A stretch of 64,000 nucleotides of DNA, taken from positions 613,836-677,835 of the forward strand of contig JAQWJE010000049.1 in NCBI GenBank assembly GCA_029248525.1, read 5' to 3'. Both the position numbers and the translations under genes were made by a program. The notes beneath the pieces were generated by a model that did no database searches, was not told where the DNA came from, and was given only the letters and a program-made list of their open reading frames with translations. Positions 46,579 through 55,980 of this stretch are shown here, one piece after another (position 1 is the stretch's first letter; the number at the start of each line of letters is the position of its first letter). Origin of the DNA: Candidatus Binatia bacterium. GTDB taxonomy: Bacteria > Desulfobacterota > Binatia > UBA12015.

Positions 46579-48704
46579 CAGGCCTCTCGGATCGTTCTGG
46601 CCAGATCCGGGTCGAGCAGGCTCAACGCCAGATCCGGGAGTCGCGCGGCGCGGAGGAGTCCGTCTTCGAGTTCCGCCAGACCTTGCGCGGAGAGGGCGGC
46701 GCGCCTGAGCACCGGACCCGGAGTGCGTCCTTCCAGCACATCCTTGTCGGCGCTGCCGACGATCCAGCCGAGAAAACGTCCGTGAAGTTCGGTGATTTCG
46801 TCGCGGATCTTTCCGGACAACATCTGCCGGGCACAGGTTTCGGCGAGGCGCTGCGGGGTCGAGAGTTCCTCGACCCGGTGAACGATTGCCAGCAGTCGCG
46901 CGGTAGCGGCAATGACGGTTTCGCCCTCGGCCTCGAGGTCGATGGTCTCGGCCTTGCGACTGCTGGGTTGGGCCGCCTTGAGAAGCGTCGCCAGAATGGC
47001 CGGAGATTCTGCGCCGCAGTCGCGCACTTTTTGCATCAGGTCGGTTGCCAGATCCTCATCGCCGACGACCAGACGCGCATCGAAAAAGCTGCCGATGGCC
47101 TTGGGATGCGGGGCCTGATTCCCGAGTGCCCAACGGTCTACCGCGGCGAGCCAACCGGCATAGCTGCGCCGCCAGGTTGCATGCCTTGCTCCGAGCGAGG
47201 GGTGGATGTCGGGGATGCCGATCTCGTCGAGGACATCGGATAAATGCCGCCCCAGACGCTCAAACCAGCCGTCTATCGATTCCTCGTTTTCATTACCTTC
47301 GTAGACGATTGCGTGATGACGCTCGGGCGCGAGAAGACCTTCGCCTCGTCCGCCGGCACCGAGGGAGAGAACGGCCCATGGGACGGGCGCGCGTTCCAGT
47401 CCCTCGGCAGCCATTCGCTGTTCGGCAAAGCGGGCTGCGCGCGCCAGAACCTCGCGCATTTCTATGTCGACGACCGCGATGGTCTCGTGCGGGTCGACGC
47501 CATCCTGCACCAGGCGACGGACCAGTTCGGGCAGGCCGCGCCGCACATCACCCAAGGCGCGGGGGGTGCTGGCTTCGGCAAGGTTCTCTCCGAGCGCCAC
47601 CGCGTCGGTGCCGGGATCACCGAGAAGATCTCGTTGTTGCAAGAGGCCTACGGTTCGACCGGCGGCATCGACCGCGAGCAGGCGTCGGACGCCCAACCCG
47701 CGCATTCGGGCGACCGCACGGTAGAGAAAAGCTTCGGTCGAAATCGAGGCGACCGGGGAGGTCATGATCTCTTCGATGCGTCGGTCGAGAGCTGCGGCAC
47801 CTTCTCGTGCGAGCAGGGCGATGACGTCGCGTTCGGTGACAATGCCGTCGGCCCGGCCCCGTTCGTCGTCGCCGGCGATCGCCGCGCCTAAATGAGACTC
47901 ATCCATCTGGCGGATGGCATCCGCCAGCGTTTGTCGGGGCAGGAGCAGTCCCACACTGGGTGCCATCGCATCTCGCACGCGGTGGCGGTAGAGAAAACGA
48001 TCGAGCCGGGCGAGCGGTGCTCGATCGCGTCCGCTTTGCCATGGATCGGGTGGCGGCAGGGCGGTTCTGTCATACCAGCCCTCGTCTCCTTGACGGTTTC
48101 GAATCCGCATTTGTCCGCCCATGCGAGTTTCGGCATCCGCGATGGTGCGGATGCCCGCGTTCTCCAGCTCCGGAAGCAGATGGCGGAAGATCTCGCCGGT
48201 CATCAGAGCGTCACCAAGAGCCTGATGTCGATCGACCAGCGGTATCTCGAAGCGGGCGGCGAGAGCATCGAGAGTGGATTCGGCGTCGGATCCGTCCAGC
48301 GCGGCGGCGAGCAGTTTTGTGTCCAGGCAGCGGGGCGGCCGCCATTCGATGCCGGAGTTGCGCATCTCCCGGACCAGAATGGCCAGATCGAATCCGATAC
48401 TTTGACCCACGATAATATCATCCCCGATCCATTCGAGGAATTCGTCTCGAATTTCCTCGAATGAGGGAGCCCCACGGACCATCGCATCGGTGATTCCATG
48501 TATGGCCGTGGCAGCCTCGACAATTGGCTGCCGGGGGTCGATCCGCACCGAAAAAGTTTCGCTTTCGAGGCACTTTCCCTCTTGAAAGCGGGTCGCGCCG
48601 ATCTGGATCAGGCGGTCGTGCGTCACGTCGAGCCCGGTCGTTTCCGTATCGAGGATCACGGCATGGATTTCCCGCAGGGGCGTGAGTCGACTGGCGCGTG
48701 GCAT
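46578..48704 (-). CDS. DnaQ-like exonuclease / CBS pair / degenerate DUF294 nucleotidyltransferase fusion
   Basis: 708 residues. Residues 10-175 form a DEDDh 3'-5' exonuclease with all ligands: D19, E21, D106, H160 and D165. Residues about 240-365 are two CBS domains, which usually bind adenine nucleotides. Residues about 380-560 match DUF294, a GlnE/GlnD-like nucleotidyltransferase, but the usual Thr-Asp-x-Asp metal motif after the GGRGE turn reads PERHHA (460-465), so catalysis is probably lost. Residues 560-700 are the helical DUF294 C-terminal domain. It may degrade or sense a nucleotide; the role is unknown. Divergent from the HExxH gene. Confidence 0.85.
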   Translation of the reverse strand: MPRASRLTPLREIHAVILDTETTGLDVTHDRLIQIGATRFQEGKCLESETFSVRIDPRQPIVEAATAIHGITDAMVRGAPSFEEIRDEFLEWIGDDIIVGQSIGFDLAILVREMRNSGIEWRPPRCLDTKLLAAALDGSDAESTLDALAARFEIPLVDRHQALGDALMTGEIFRHLLPELENAGIRTIADAETRMGGQMRIRNRQGDEGWYDRTALPPPDPWQSGRDRAPLARLDRFLYRHRVRDAMAPSVGLLLPRQTLADAIRQMDESHLGAAIAGDDERGRADGIVTERDVIALLAREGAAALDRRIEEIMTSPVASISTEAFLYRAVARMRGLGVRRLLAVDAAGRTVGLLQQRDLLGDPGTDAVALGENLAEASTPRALGDVRRGLPELVRRLVQDGVDPHETIAVVDIEMREVLARAARFAEQRMAAEGLERAPVPWAVLSLGAGGRGEGLLAPERHHAIVYEGNENEESIDGWFERLGRHLSDVLDEIGIPDIHPSLGARHATWRRSYAGWLAAVDRWALGNQAPHPKAIGSFFDARLVVGDEDLATDLMQKVRDCGAESPAILATLLKAAQPSSRKAETIDLEAEGETVIAATARLLAIVHRVEELSTPQRLAETCARQMLSGKIRDEITELHGRFLGWIVGSADKDVLEGRTPGPVLRRAALSAQGLAELEDGLLRAARLPDLALSLLDPDLARTIREA

Positions 48705-48772
48705 AGAGCGATGAGTTCCTTTTCTGTCCCGGATCTTGCCTCTTCACCGGCAAGTTTGCGAGAACTCTACCT

Positions 48773-49432
48773 ATGGGGAGCGATTGGTGGAAGCGTTTGC
48801 CGGCCGAAGAGCGCCGGGAGTACGAGCGAAGCAATGCCATCACGGAGGTTCCCCTGCCTCCACACGAGGGCTACTCGAGGGTGATTACGACTTTGAGTGA
48901 AGCTCTCGGGGCTGGGGATGCCGAGGAGGTGCAGCGTGTTTCGAACGTTCTGGTGCGCGGAATTTGCCGCGCCTTGAAGACGGGCCGAGCGGTGGTGCGC
49001 ATTGCCAGCGGGCGCCCGCATAATGACCGTGGCGAGCTGCATGGACTTTATGAGCCCTGCGAGGAGGGTGGCGTGGCTCATATCACGGTCTGGATGCGAA
49101 CCGCGAAGCGAGGCGAGGTGGTGGCGCCAAGGACCTTCCTCCGGACACTTCTGCATGAGGTTGGGCATCATCTCGATATGGAGCTTTTCGATCTGCCTCA
49201 GTCCCATCACTCGCGAGGGTTTTATCGACGAGAATCGAGCCTCTATCGGATCATCACGCAGGATACGGCGTTGGCAGTGCAGCGCGGCCGTCGCCGATCC
49301 ACCAATCGCCCGCGAGCAGCGCCTGAGACGCTCGTCTCCGAGCCTGCCGTCTCGGCCACCGACGGGATGGCCATGCTCAAGGCGGTTGCTGACGAGATCC
49401 GGGAAAGGCGGCGGAAGCGATCCGATTCCTAG
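48773..49432 (+). CDS. Small HExxH metalloprotease-like protein
   Basis: 219 residues, no signal peptide. TLLHEVGHHLDM is a zincin HExxH motif with a following His, but no further family assignment is possible. The C-terminal 50 residues are basic and low in complexity. It begins 69 bases from the divergent exonuclease fusion. Possibly an intracellular metallopeptidase; activity unproven. Confidence 0.65.
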   Translation: MGSDWWKRLPAEERREYERSNAITEVPLPPHEGYSRVITTLSEALGAGDAEEVQRVSNVLVRGICRALKTGRAVVRIASGRPHNDRGELHGLYEPCEEGGVAHITVWMRTAKRGEVVAPRTFLRTLLHEVGHHLDMELFDLPQSHHSRGFYRRESSLYRIITQDTALAVQRGRRRSTNRPRAAPETLVSEPAVSATDGMAMLKAVADEIRERRRKRSDS

Positions 49433-49510
49433 GGTCTTTGACGATCGGCTTCGAGGCTGCGAGGCTGGGTGCGTGATGGCAGCCACCTGCGTGGAGTTCG
49501 GGAGTTTTCT

Positions 49511-49948
49511 ATGACCGCAACCTCGGTGCCCTTTCGTGTGCTGCCGGAACTAAGTGATCGGACGGCCTCCTTCTGGCAAGGAGGAGAGCAGGGCGAGTTG
49601 AGATTTCACCGCTGCGGACCCTGCGGCATGCGGCTGCATCCCCCCGTTCCGGTCTGTCCCTCGTGCGGATCGCATGAGGTCAACCCCGAGGCGGTCTCGG
49701 GTCGCGCAACGATTCTGACCTTCACCACCAACTATCAGGCCTGGATGCCCGGCCCGGACCTTCCCTACGTCGTCGCAATTATCGCAATTGACGAAGACCC
49801 GCGGGTGCGACTGACGACGAATATCGTCGGATGCCGCCCGGAGGATGTCCGCATCGGCATGCCGGTACAGGTCGTCTTCGAGCATCACCCGGATCCGGAC
49901 GGCGATATCTGGATTCCGCTTTTTATGCCGGCTGAGGAGCTTGTCTGA
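49511..49948 (+). CDS. DUF35 zinc-ribbon/OB-fold protein, thiolase partner (second copy)
   Basis: 145 residues with the same layout as the first copy: zinc ribbon (HRCGPCGMRL, CPSCGSHE), then an OB-fold ending VFEHHPDPDGDIWIPLF. The start at ATG 49511 is chosen over an in-frame codon at 49469. Its stop overlaps the next start by one base, so it is coupled to the thiolase-like gene. Confidence 0.83.
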   Translation: MTATSVPFRVLPELSDRTASFWQGGEQGELRFHRCGPCGMRLHPPVPVCPSCGSHEVNPEAVSGRATILTFTTNYQAWMPGPDLPYVVAIIAIDEDPRVRLTTNIVGCRPEDVRIGMPVQVVFEHHPDPDGDIWIPLFMPAEELV

Positions 49949-51147
49949 TGGGGGCGGCTTCCGAGCGATTGGAGAAACGATCCTGCATTACGGGTATTGG
50001 TCAATCCGAAATTGGCCGCCGCTTGTTCCGCGATCCGCTCGAATTGACCATCGATGCCTGTCGGGCAGCTATCGCGGATGCCGGATTGCAGCCCTCGGAT
50101 ATCGACGGTCTGTCGACGTATCCCGGAATGCTCGACGGTGGGCCCGGATTCAATGGAGCCAACGCAACCGAGGTTCAGGATGCGATGCGCTTGGAACTTG
50201 ACTGGTTTGATTCGGGTGTCGAAACGTCCGGGCAATTGGGCTCGGTGATCAAGGCATGCCTCGCGGTGGGTGCGGGGTTGGCGAATCACGTTCTCTGCTT
50301 CCGAAGTGTCTGGGAGGGATCCGCACAGAAGGGCGGTGGCCGAGCCCCCATTGGTGGAGGCAGTGCGGCTTTTCGTGCTTCCGGATCTCTGCAGTGGACT
50401 CTTCCGTTTGCCGCACCGTCGGCGGCAATCTGGATTGCCATGTTTGCCGCACGCCATTTTCACGAGTTCGGCACAACGCGCGAGCAGTTGGCCGCGATCG
50501 CGATCAATGGTCGGCGCAACGCGGCGCGCAACCCACAGGCGATTTATCGCGAACCGCTTTCACTGGACGATTATATGGCTGCGCGCATGATCTCGTGGCC
50601 CTTCTGTCTTCTGGATTGCGACGTGCCCTGCGACGGCGCGACCGCGTTTATTGTGTCGCGGGACGAGCGGGCCAGTGATTTGCGGCATCCTCCAGTGCGG
50701 GTGGAGGCCGTTGGCACCGCTTTGCACGGGCGACCATCGTGGGATCAGTTTGATGATTTGACGACGATGGCGAACCGCGATGCGGCGGCGCACCTTTGGT
50801 CAAGGACGGATCTGAAGCCGTCGGATGTGGATATCGCCCAAATCTATGATGGCTTCAGCTTTCTTGCATTGTCGTGGCTGGAGGCTCTAGGTTTTTGCGA
50901 GGTCGGCGAAGGTGGACCTTTCCTTGCCGGCGGGGAACGCATTGCGCCAACCGGAGAATTGCCCATGAATACCCATGGCGGTCAACTTTCGGCCGGGCGC
51001 CTGCATGGATACGGCTTTCTCCACGAGGCCGTGGTGCAGTTGCGCGGCGACGGCGGGGCGCGTCAGGTTGCCGGCGATCCCCGAGTGGCGGTCGCAGCCG
51101 CAGGGGGCGGAAACACCTGTGGGTGTCTGCTGGTCTCTCGGGATTGA
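49948..51147 (+). CDS. Thiolase-fold protein lacking the nucleophilic Cys
   Basis: 399 residues. Overall it aligns with SCP-x/Ltp thiolases (ITGIGQSEIGRR, NTHGGQLSAGRLHGYGF), but where active thiolases have NAC-x-x-G this protein has VETSGQLGS (91-99). Such proteins, e.g. Ltp2 with ChsH2, act as retro-aldolases with a DUF35 partner in steroid side-chain removal. The coupled DUF35 gene supports an aldolase. Substrate unknown. Confidence 0.8.
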   Translation: MGAASERLEKRSCITGIGQSEIGRRLFRDPLELTIDACRAAIADAGLQPSDIDGLSTYPGMLDGGPGFNGANATEVQDAMRLELDWFDSGVETSGQLGSVIKACLAVGAGLANHVLCFRSVWEGSAQKGGGRAPIGGGSAAFRASGSLQWTLPFAAPSAAIWIAMFAARHFHEFGTTREQLAAIAINGRRNAARNPQAIYREPLSLDDYMAARMISWPFCLLDCDVPCDGATAFIVSRDERASDLRHPPVRVEAVGTALHGRPSWDQFDDLTTMANRDAAAHLWSRTDLKPSDVDIAQIYDGFSFLALSWLEALGFCEVGEGGPFLAGGERIAPTGELPMNTHGGQLSAGRLHGYGFLHEAVVQLRGDGGARQVAGDPRVAVAAAGGGNTCGCLLVSRD

Positions 51148-51191
51148 TCTTTTTAGCTGCGCTTTCGTCTCACTTGGTTTAGAAAAGCGTC

Positions 51192-53471
51192 ATGGCCCTC
51201 TCCGGAATTCGTGTGCTCGATTTGGGTGGACCGTCCGGGCGCTACCTGGGTCGGTTGCTGGCGGGTCTGGGCGCGGAGGTCCTGCGCCCCTCGACGCTGA
51301 TCGCGGCTACGGAGGCCTCGTTGGGGATCGCGGGGCGGCTTTATTACGAAAGCGGCAAGAAGGAGGTTCGCGAGGATGAAGACTTCTGGCTCTCCGGGGA
51401 CGAAGCTCCAGCAGATATTCTGATCGAGGAGGGGCTCGACCTCGAGGCTTCTCAAGCCCTGGCCGAGCGATGGCCGCGAGCCATCATTCTCCACTGCACC
51501 CCATTTGGTGCCTCGGGGCCGCGTCAGGATTGGGTGGGCTCCGATCTGGTCTGCGCTTCACGCGCGGGAATGGTTTTTGTGAATGGCCATCCGGGAAGCG
51601 CGCCCCTGCAGCCCTTCGGGCTTCAAGCCTACCACGCAGCCGGTATCTGGGGCGTCCTCGCGAGTCTCCTGGCGCTTTCTGCGCGCCGACACACGGGCCG
51701 CGGCGACTGGATCGACCTTTCGGTGCAGGCGGCTGCAGCCGCAGCCGTGGAGCATGTGACCGGATTGCGCCGGCAGGGTCGGGCTATTCCACGCCGGCAG
51801 GGGACCCTGCATTGGAGTCGCGTATTTCGCGGCGGACCCGCCGAGGATGGCTGGATTCTGCAGACAACCGCAGGCGATTGGCAAACTCTCGCGCTCTGGG
51901 TCCATGAAGAGTCCAATCAACCCGAGCTGCTTGAAGCCGATTTGGAAGAGATCGATATCCGCCGGGAGCGATGTGACGAAATCTTCGATCGCCTGGACCA
52001 ATGGGCGGCGCATAAATCCGCCGGTCAAATTGAACAAGAGGGGCAGTTGCGTCGGTTGACCTTCGCGGAAATTCGCAAGCCCGAGCGTTTGGCGGATGAT
52101 CCCCAGTTGGCGGCACGAGGATTCCCCGGGGATCGTGTCGGGGATCTGGCCTTGCCCGGCCCTCCGCTGGTTTTCTCCCGGACGCCCTACCGAAGCAAGG
52201 TTGCTTCGCGCGCGGCGGCACCCTGGTCGTCAGCTTCGTGCGATTTGCCGGCTGCGGGACCGTGCGAACTTCCGCTTGCCGGTTGCGTGGTTCTCGACTT
52301 CACGTGGGTGGTGGCGGGTCCGGTGACAACGCGCATTCTGGCCGATCATGGGGCGACGGTGATCAAGGTCGAACATTTACAGTCAGCGGATTTTGGGACT
52401 CGTCGAGGGGGTCTGACCGGCAACCTGAACCGTGGCAAGCAGAGCCTCGGGCTGAATATGAATTTGCCCCGGGGGCAGGAGATCGCCCGTCGTCTTGCGG
52501 CTCGAGCGGATTTGGTCATCGATAATTTCTCCGCGCGCGTGATGCAGAACTGGGGTCTGGATTATCCGTCTCTTTGTCAGTTGCGCTCGGATATCATTCA
52601 GGTCCGGCTATCCGGCTTCGGCTTGAGTGGACCGGAACGTGATCGTGTCAGTTACGGGCCTACCTTGCAGGCGATGGCGGGATTACCGCATTTGATGCGA
52701 CACCCGGATGGTCCCCCCGCCGGTTGGGGCTATTCATGGTCGGATATGGTCGGTGGGCTGATGGGGGCTGTGGGAAGTCTGGCTGCACTCGAGTGCCGAG
52801 CTTCGACCGGAATGGGCCAATTGGTCGATGTCGGCCAGTACGGAAATTTGATCAGCTTGCTCGGCCCGGGGGTCTGTGAGCTGCTCGCCGGGCATCCGCT
52901 CGCCCCCCCGGGCAATCAAAGTCAGGAGGGTGCGGCCTGGCCGCATGGGGTCTACCGTGCCCGCGATGAGGCGCGCGCTGATGGTGGAGCCGCGGATCGT
53001 TGGCTTGCGATTGCCATTCTCACGGATGGGCATTGGGACCGGTTCGCGCGGATTCTGGAGAGCGACGGGCTTCGCTGGGCATCAGCCGACGAGCTACGGT
53101 CTCTGGCGGGGCGCCTTGAGGCGGGGTCCGCCCTCGGGGATCGCGTAGCTGCATGGGTCGCGTCGCAGCTGGCGACCGCGGTGGAAGACCGTTTGCAGGG
53201 AGCCGGTATCCCGGCGGCATTGGTTGCCGATGCCGATGATCTCCAGTCGGACGAGCAGCTCCTTGCAAGGGGCTATTTCCCGAGGATAGATACTCCCGAA
53301 GGAGAAACCGAGATCTTTGACGCGATTCCCTTTCTCGCAAAGCGGACCTCGGGCGCCGTGCGGCAGCCGGGCCCGTTGCGGGGGGAGCAGGGAGAGATGG
53401 TTCTCGCAGAAATTTTACAGATGAGCACCGAAGAGATCGAGAGCCTGCGTGCAGAGGGGGTCATGGCTTGA
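51192..53471 (+). CDS. Tandem CaiB/BaiF CoA-transferase, N-terminal half apparently inactive
   Basis: 759 residues, two family III CoA-transferase domains. The C-terminal copy (about 360-755) keeps the catalytic Asp at 518 (YSWSDMVGGLMG), TGMGQLVDVGQYG and LNRGKQSLGLNM. The N-terminal copy (1-345) is shorter, and the equivalent position is Tyr147 (LQAYHAAGIWG), so it is probably structural. It would transfer CoA between carboxylic acids, feeding the adjacent thiolase/aldolase. It overlaps purM by 4 bases. Confidence 0.85.
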   Translation: MALSGIRVLDLGGPSGRYLGRLLAGLGAEVLRPSTLIAATEASLGIAGRLYYESGKKEVREDEDFWLSGDEAPADILIEEGLDLEASQALAERWPRAIILHCTPFGASGPRQDWVGSDLVCASRAGMVFVNGHPGSAPLQPFGLQAYHAAGIWGVLASLLALSARRHTGRGDWIDLSVQAAAAAAVEHVTGLRRQGRAIPRRQGTLHWSRVFRGGPAEDGWILQTTAGDWQTLALWVHEESNQPELLEADLEEIDIRRERCDEIFDRLDQWAAHKSAGQIEQEGQLRRLTFAEIRKPERLADDPQLAARGFPGDRVGDLALPGPPLVFSRTPYRSKVASRAAAPWSSASCDLPAAGPCELPLAGCVVLDFTWVVAGPVTTRILADHGATVIKVEHLQSADFGTRRGGLTGNLNRGKQSLGLNMNLPRGQEIARRLAARADLVIDNFSARVMQNWGLDYPSLCQLRSDIIQVRLSGFGLSGPERDRVSYGPTLQAMAGLPHLMRHPDGPPAGWGYSWSDMVGGLMGAVGSLAALECRASTGMGQLVDVGQYGNLISLLGPGVCELLAGHPLAPPGNQSQEGAAWPHGVYRARDEARADGGAADRWLAIAILTDGHWDRFARILESDGLRWASADELRSLAGRLEAGSALGDRVAAWVASQLATAVEDRLQGAGIPAALVADADDLQSDEQLLARGYFPRIDTPEGETEIFDAIPFLAKRTSGAVRQPGPLRGEQGEMVLAEILQMSTEEIESLRAEGVMA

Positions 53472-54571
53472 GCAACGAAGTCAGAAGTTATGCTCAGGCG
53501 GGTGTGGATGTTGCAGCGCTCGCTGGCGGTCTGGGTAACCTGGTGGGACGCTTGGCCGAGACCAGCAGTTTTCCTCGTCGTGGCAAGCCGGTATTACCCA
53601 ACGGTCTCTTTGCCAATGTTCTGGACCTCGGGACCGGTCAGGGCCTGGCCATCGGCACCGGGGGGGTCGGAACCAAGTTGTTGGTCGCGCACGCACTGCA
53701 GAAGTACGACACGGTTGGCATCGACCTGATCGCGACCAATGTGAACGATCTCCTCTGCGTCGGTGCAGAACCCATTGCGATGGTGGATTCGGTCGCGGTG
53801 CCGGATGCGGATGCCGACCTCCTGGAGCAGTTGGCGATTGGACTTGTCGAGGGCGCACGTCAGGCACGGATCAGTGTTCCCGGTGGCGAGATTGCTCAAG
53901 TGCGCGAGTTACTCGCGACGCACCCCCCGGATGGTCGGGCCGGAGTTGATCTGGTCGGAACAGCTGTGGGCATCGTGCCAATGGACCGTTTGGTTGTGGG
54001 CGAGGATGTTCAACCGGGAGACCTGGTAATCGGTCTGCCCTCCTCCGGCCTTCATGCCAATGGATATACACTGGCACGTAAGGTTCTTGCGACCGGCTAT
54101 GGCGCTGAGGACTATGCGGAGCGACCCGACGAACTCGGCGGCTCGTCCATTGGCGAAGAATTACTCACGCCGGCCCGGGTCTATGTCCGTGAGGTGATGA
54201 GCGTGCTGGACGCAGGGGTGCCGATCAAGGCCATGGCGCATATTGCCGGCGATGGTTTGCTGAACCTCCTTCGGATCCAAAGCGAGGCTGTTGGTTTTGT
54301 GCTCGAGAGTCTTCCGGATCCCCCCGCCGTGATGCAACTGGTCGCGAGTCGCGGTGGCTTGGCTCCGGCGGAGATGTATCTCACCTTCAATATGGGTATC
54401 GGCTTCACCTTTGTGGTCAGCGAGGCGCAAGCGGGTCGCACGGTCGAGATTCTTCGGGAGGCTGGGTCAGAGCCCATGGTTCTCGGTCGGGCGGTTCGTG
54501 ACGATTGCAGCGGTTTATCACTGCCGCAGCACCATCTGGTCGGATCCGGTAAGGAGTTTCGAGCGGTCTGA
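53468..54571 (+). CDS. purM: Phosphoribosylformylglycinamidine cyclo-ligase (AIR synthetase), archaeal-like
   Basis: 367 residues from a TTG start overlapping the CoA-transferase stop. SYAQAGVDVAAL, GVGTKLLVAHALQKYDTVGID, VNDLLCVGAEP and SSGLHANGYTLARKVL are PurM hallmarks. Two deviations: the usual GTDGVGTK reads GTGGVGTK, and GGETAEMPG reads GGEIAQVREL. These resemble archaeal-type sequences more than E. coli PurM. It may be the purine enzyme or a divergent paralogue; its neighbours are catabolic. Confidence 0.8.
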   Translation: MSNEVRSYAQAGVDVAALAGGLGNLVGRLAETSSFPRRGKPVLPNGLFANVLDLGTGQGLAIGTGGVGTKLLVAHALQKYDTVGIDLIATNVNDLLCVGAEPIAMVDSVAVPDADADLLEQLAIGLVEGARQARISVPGGEIAQVRELLATHPPDGRAGVDLVGTAVGIVPMDRLVVGEDVQPGDLVIGLPSSGLHANGYTLARKVLATGYGAEDYAERPDELGGSSIGEELLTPARVYVREVMSVLDAGVPIKAMAHIAGDGLLNLLRIQSEAVGFVLESLPDPPAVMQLVASRGGLAPAEMYLTFNMGIGFTFVVSEAQAGRTVEILREAGSEPMVLGRAVRDDCSGLSLPQHHLVGSGKEFRAV

Positions 54572-54611
54572 ATCAAGGGCCAGCCGAGGCCGAAATACGC
54601 AGGGAGAAAAG

Positions 54612-55976
54612 ATGGAACTGTCAGAACTCGAAAAGCTCGTACAAGCCGGAGAAGTCGATACGGTCATCGTGGGATTTACGGATCTATACGGACGTCTCAT
54701 GGGCAAGCGTTGCGATGCGGAGTTTTTTCTCGAAGAGGTCGCCCGAGACGGGACGCATGGGTGCGACTATCTACTGACGGCGGACATGGAGATGGAGCCG
54801 GTCCCCGGGTACAAGATCGCTAATTGGGAGAGTGGGTACGGCGATTTCCACTTATCCCCTGATTTCTCGACGATGCGTCTGGCTTCGTGGCTTTCGCGCA
54901 CGGCGTTGATTTTATGCGATGTGCAGGCTGATGGGGATCACGCATTGGTCGCACAAGCACCGCGATCGATTCTCCGCCGGCAACTGGCCGCGGCTCAGGA
55001 ACTCGGTTTTGATGTCATGGCGGCGTCCGAACTGGAGTATTATATCTTCGAAAACAGCTACCGAGCCGCCATGGAGAAAAACTTTCAGGACCTGAAGCCC
55101 GCGGGTTGGTACCTCGAGGACTACCATACGTTTCAAGGTTCTCGGGTGGAGAAACTCAACGCCGCTGCCCGCCGCCACCTCCGACTGTCGGAAGTGCCCG
55201 TTGAAACGACCAAGGGCGAGTGGGGGCTGGGCCAGCATGAACTGAATGTTCGTTATGCGGAGGCTCTGGCGATGGCGGATCGCCACGTGATTCTCAAGCA
55301 GTGCGTGCGCGAGATCGCGGATCAGCTTGATCCGCCGATGAGTGTCACCTTCATGGCGAAGTTCGCTGAAGATCGGGCAGGTTCGAGCTGTCATATTCAT
55401 ATGAGCCTGTGGAAGGACGGCAAGAACGCCTTTGCCGGAACGGAGTCTTTTGGTCCGGTGCGAGGTTCGAGTACCTTCGGGTCCTTTCTGGCGGGTTGGC
55501 AGGCACACGCCCCCGAAATGATGGCGCTTTATGCGCCCACGGTGAACTCCTACAAGCGCTACCAGCCCGGATCCTGGGCGCCGACCCGTCTCGCCTGGAG
55601 TCAGGATAACCGCACAGCCGGGTTTCGGGTGGTCGGTCGAGATCAGTCGTTACGCGTCGAGTGCCGGATTCCGGGAGCGGACGTGAATCCCTATCTGGCC
55701 TATGCCGCGGCGATTGCCTCCGGCCTGGACGGTGTGCGCCGAGGACTTGTTCCGGAGCCGAATTTTTCCGGGGATGTCTATCAGGCCGACGAACTTCCTG
55801 AGGTGCCGATGAGTCTCGGGGAAGCGACAGACCTGTTTGCAGGGAGTGCGTTTGTCCGGGAAGTGCTCGGGGCGGACGTGGTGGACCACTATACGCATTT
55901 CTTCCGCGAAGAGCTGCGTGCCCACCATGCAGCGGTAAGCGACTGGGAGCGTCGTCGCTACTTCGAGCGTATCTGA
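54612..55976 (+). CDS. Glutamine synthetase-like gamma-glutamyl ligase
   Basis: 454 residues, GS type I fold. ASELEYYIFEN, CHIHMSLW, NSYKRYQPGSWAP and NRTAGFRVV cover the ammonium/glutamate and ATP sites. It is closer to PuuA/FluG-like ligases than to GlnA: no adenylylation loop is obvious. These join glutamate to an amine. AGGGAG lies five bases upstream. The nearby aldehyde dehydrogenase would fit a gamma-glutamylated amine route; this is inference. Confidence 0.85.
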   Translation: MELSELEKLVQAGEVDTVIVGFTDLYGRLMGKRCDAEFFLEEVARDGTHGCDYLLTADMEMEPVPGYKIANWESGYGDFHLSPDFSTMRLASWLSRTALILCDVQADGDHALVAQAPRSILRRQLAAAQELGFDVMAASELEYYIFENSYRAAMEKNFQDLKPAGWYLEDYHTFQGSRVEKLNAAARRHLRLSEVPVETTKGEWGLGQHELNVRYAEALAMADRHVILKQCVREIADQLDPPMSVTFMAKFAEDRAGSSCHIHMSLWKDGKNAFAGTESFGPVRGSSTFGSFLAGWQAHAPEMMALYAPTVNSYKRYQPGSWAPTRLAWSQDNRTAGFRVVGRDQSLRVECRIPGADVNPYLAYAAAIASGLDGVRRGLVPEPNFSGDVYQADELPEVPMSLGEATDLFAGSAFVREVLGADVVDHYTHFFREELRAHHAAVSDWERRRYFERI

Positions 55977-55980
55977 GTTC

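Noticed and set aside
48735-48754. Inverted repeat CTTGCC/GGCAAG before the HExxH gene
   Set aside because: Six-bp arms with an 8-base loop are expected by chance in a window this size, and nothing else supports it.
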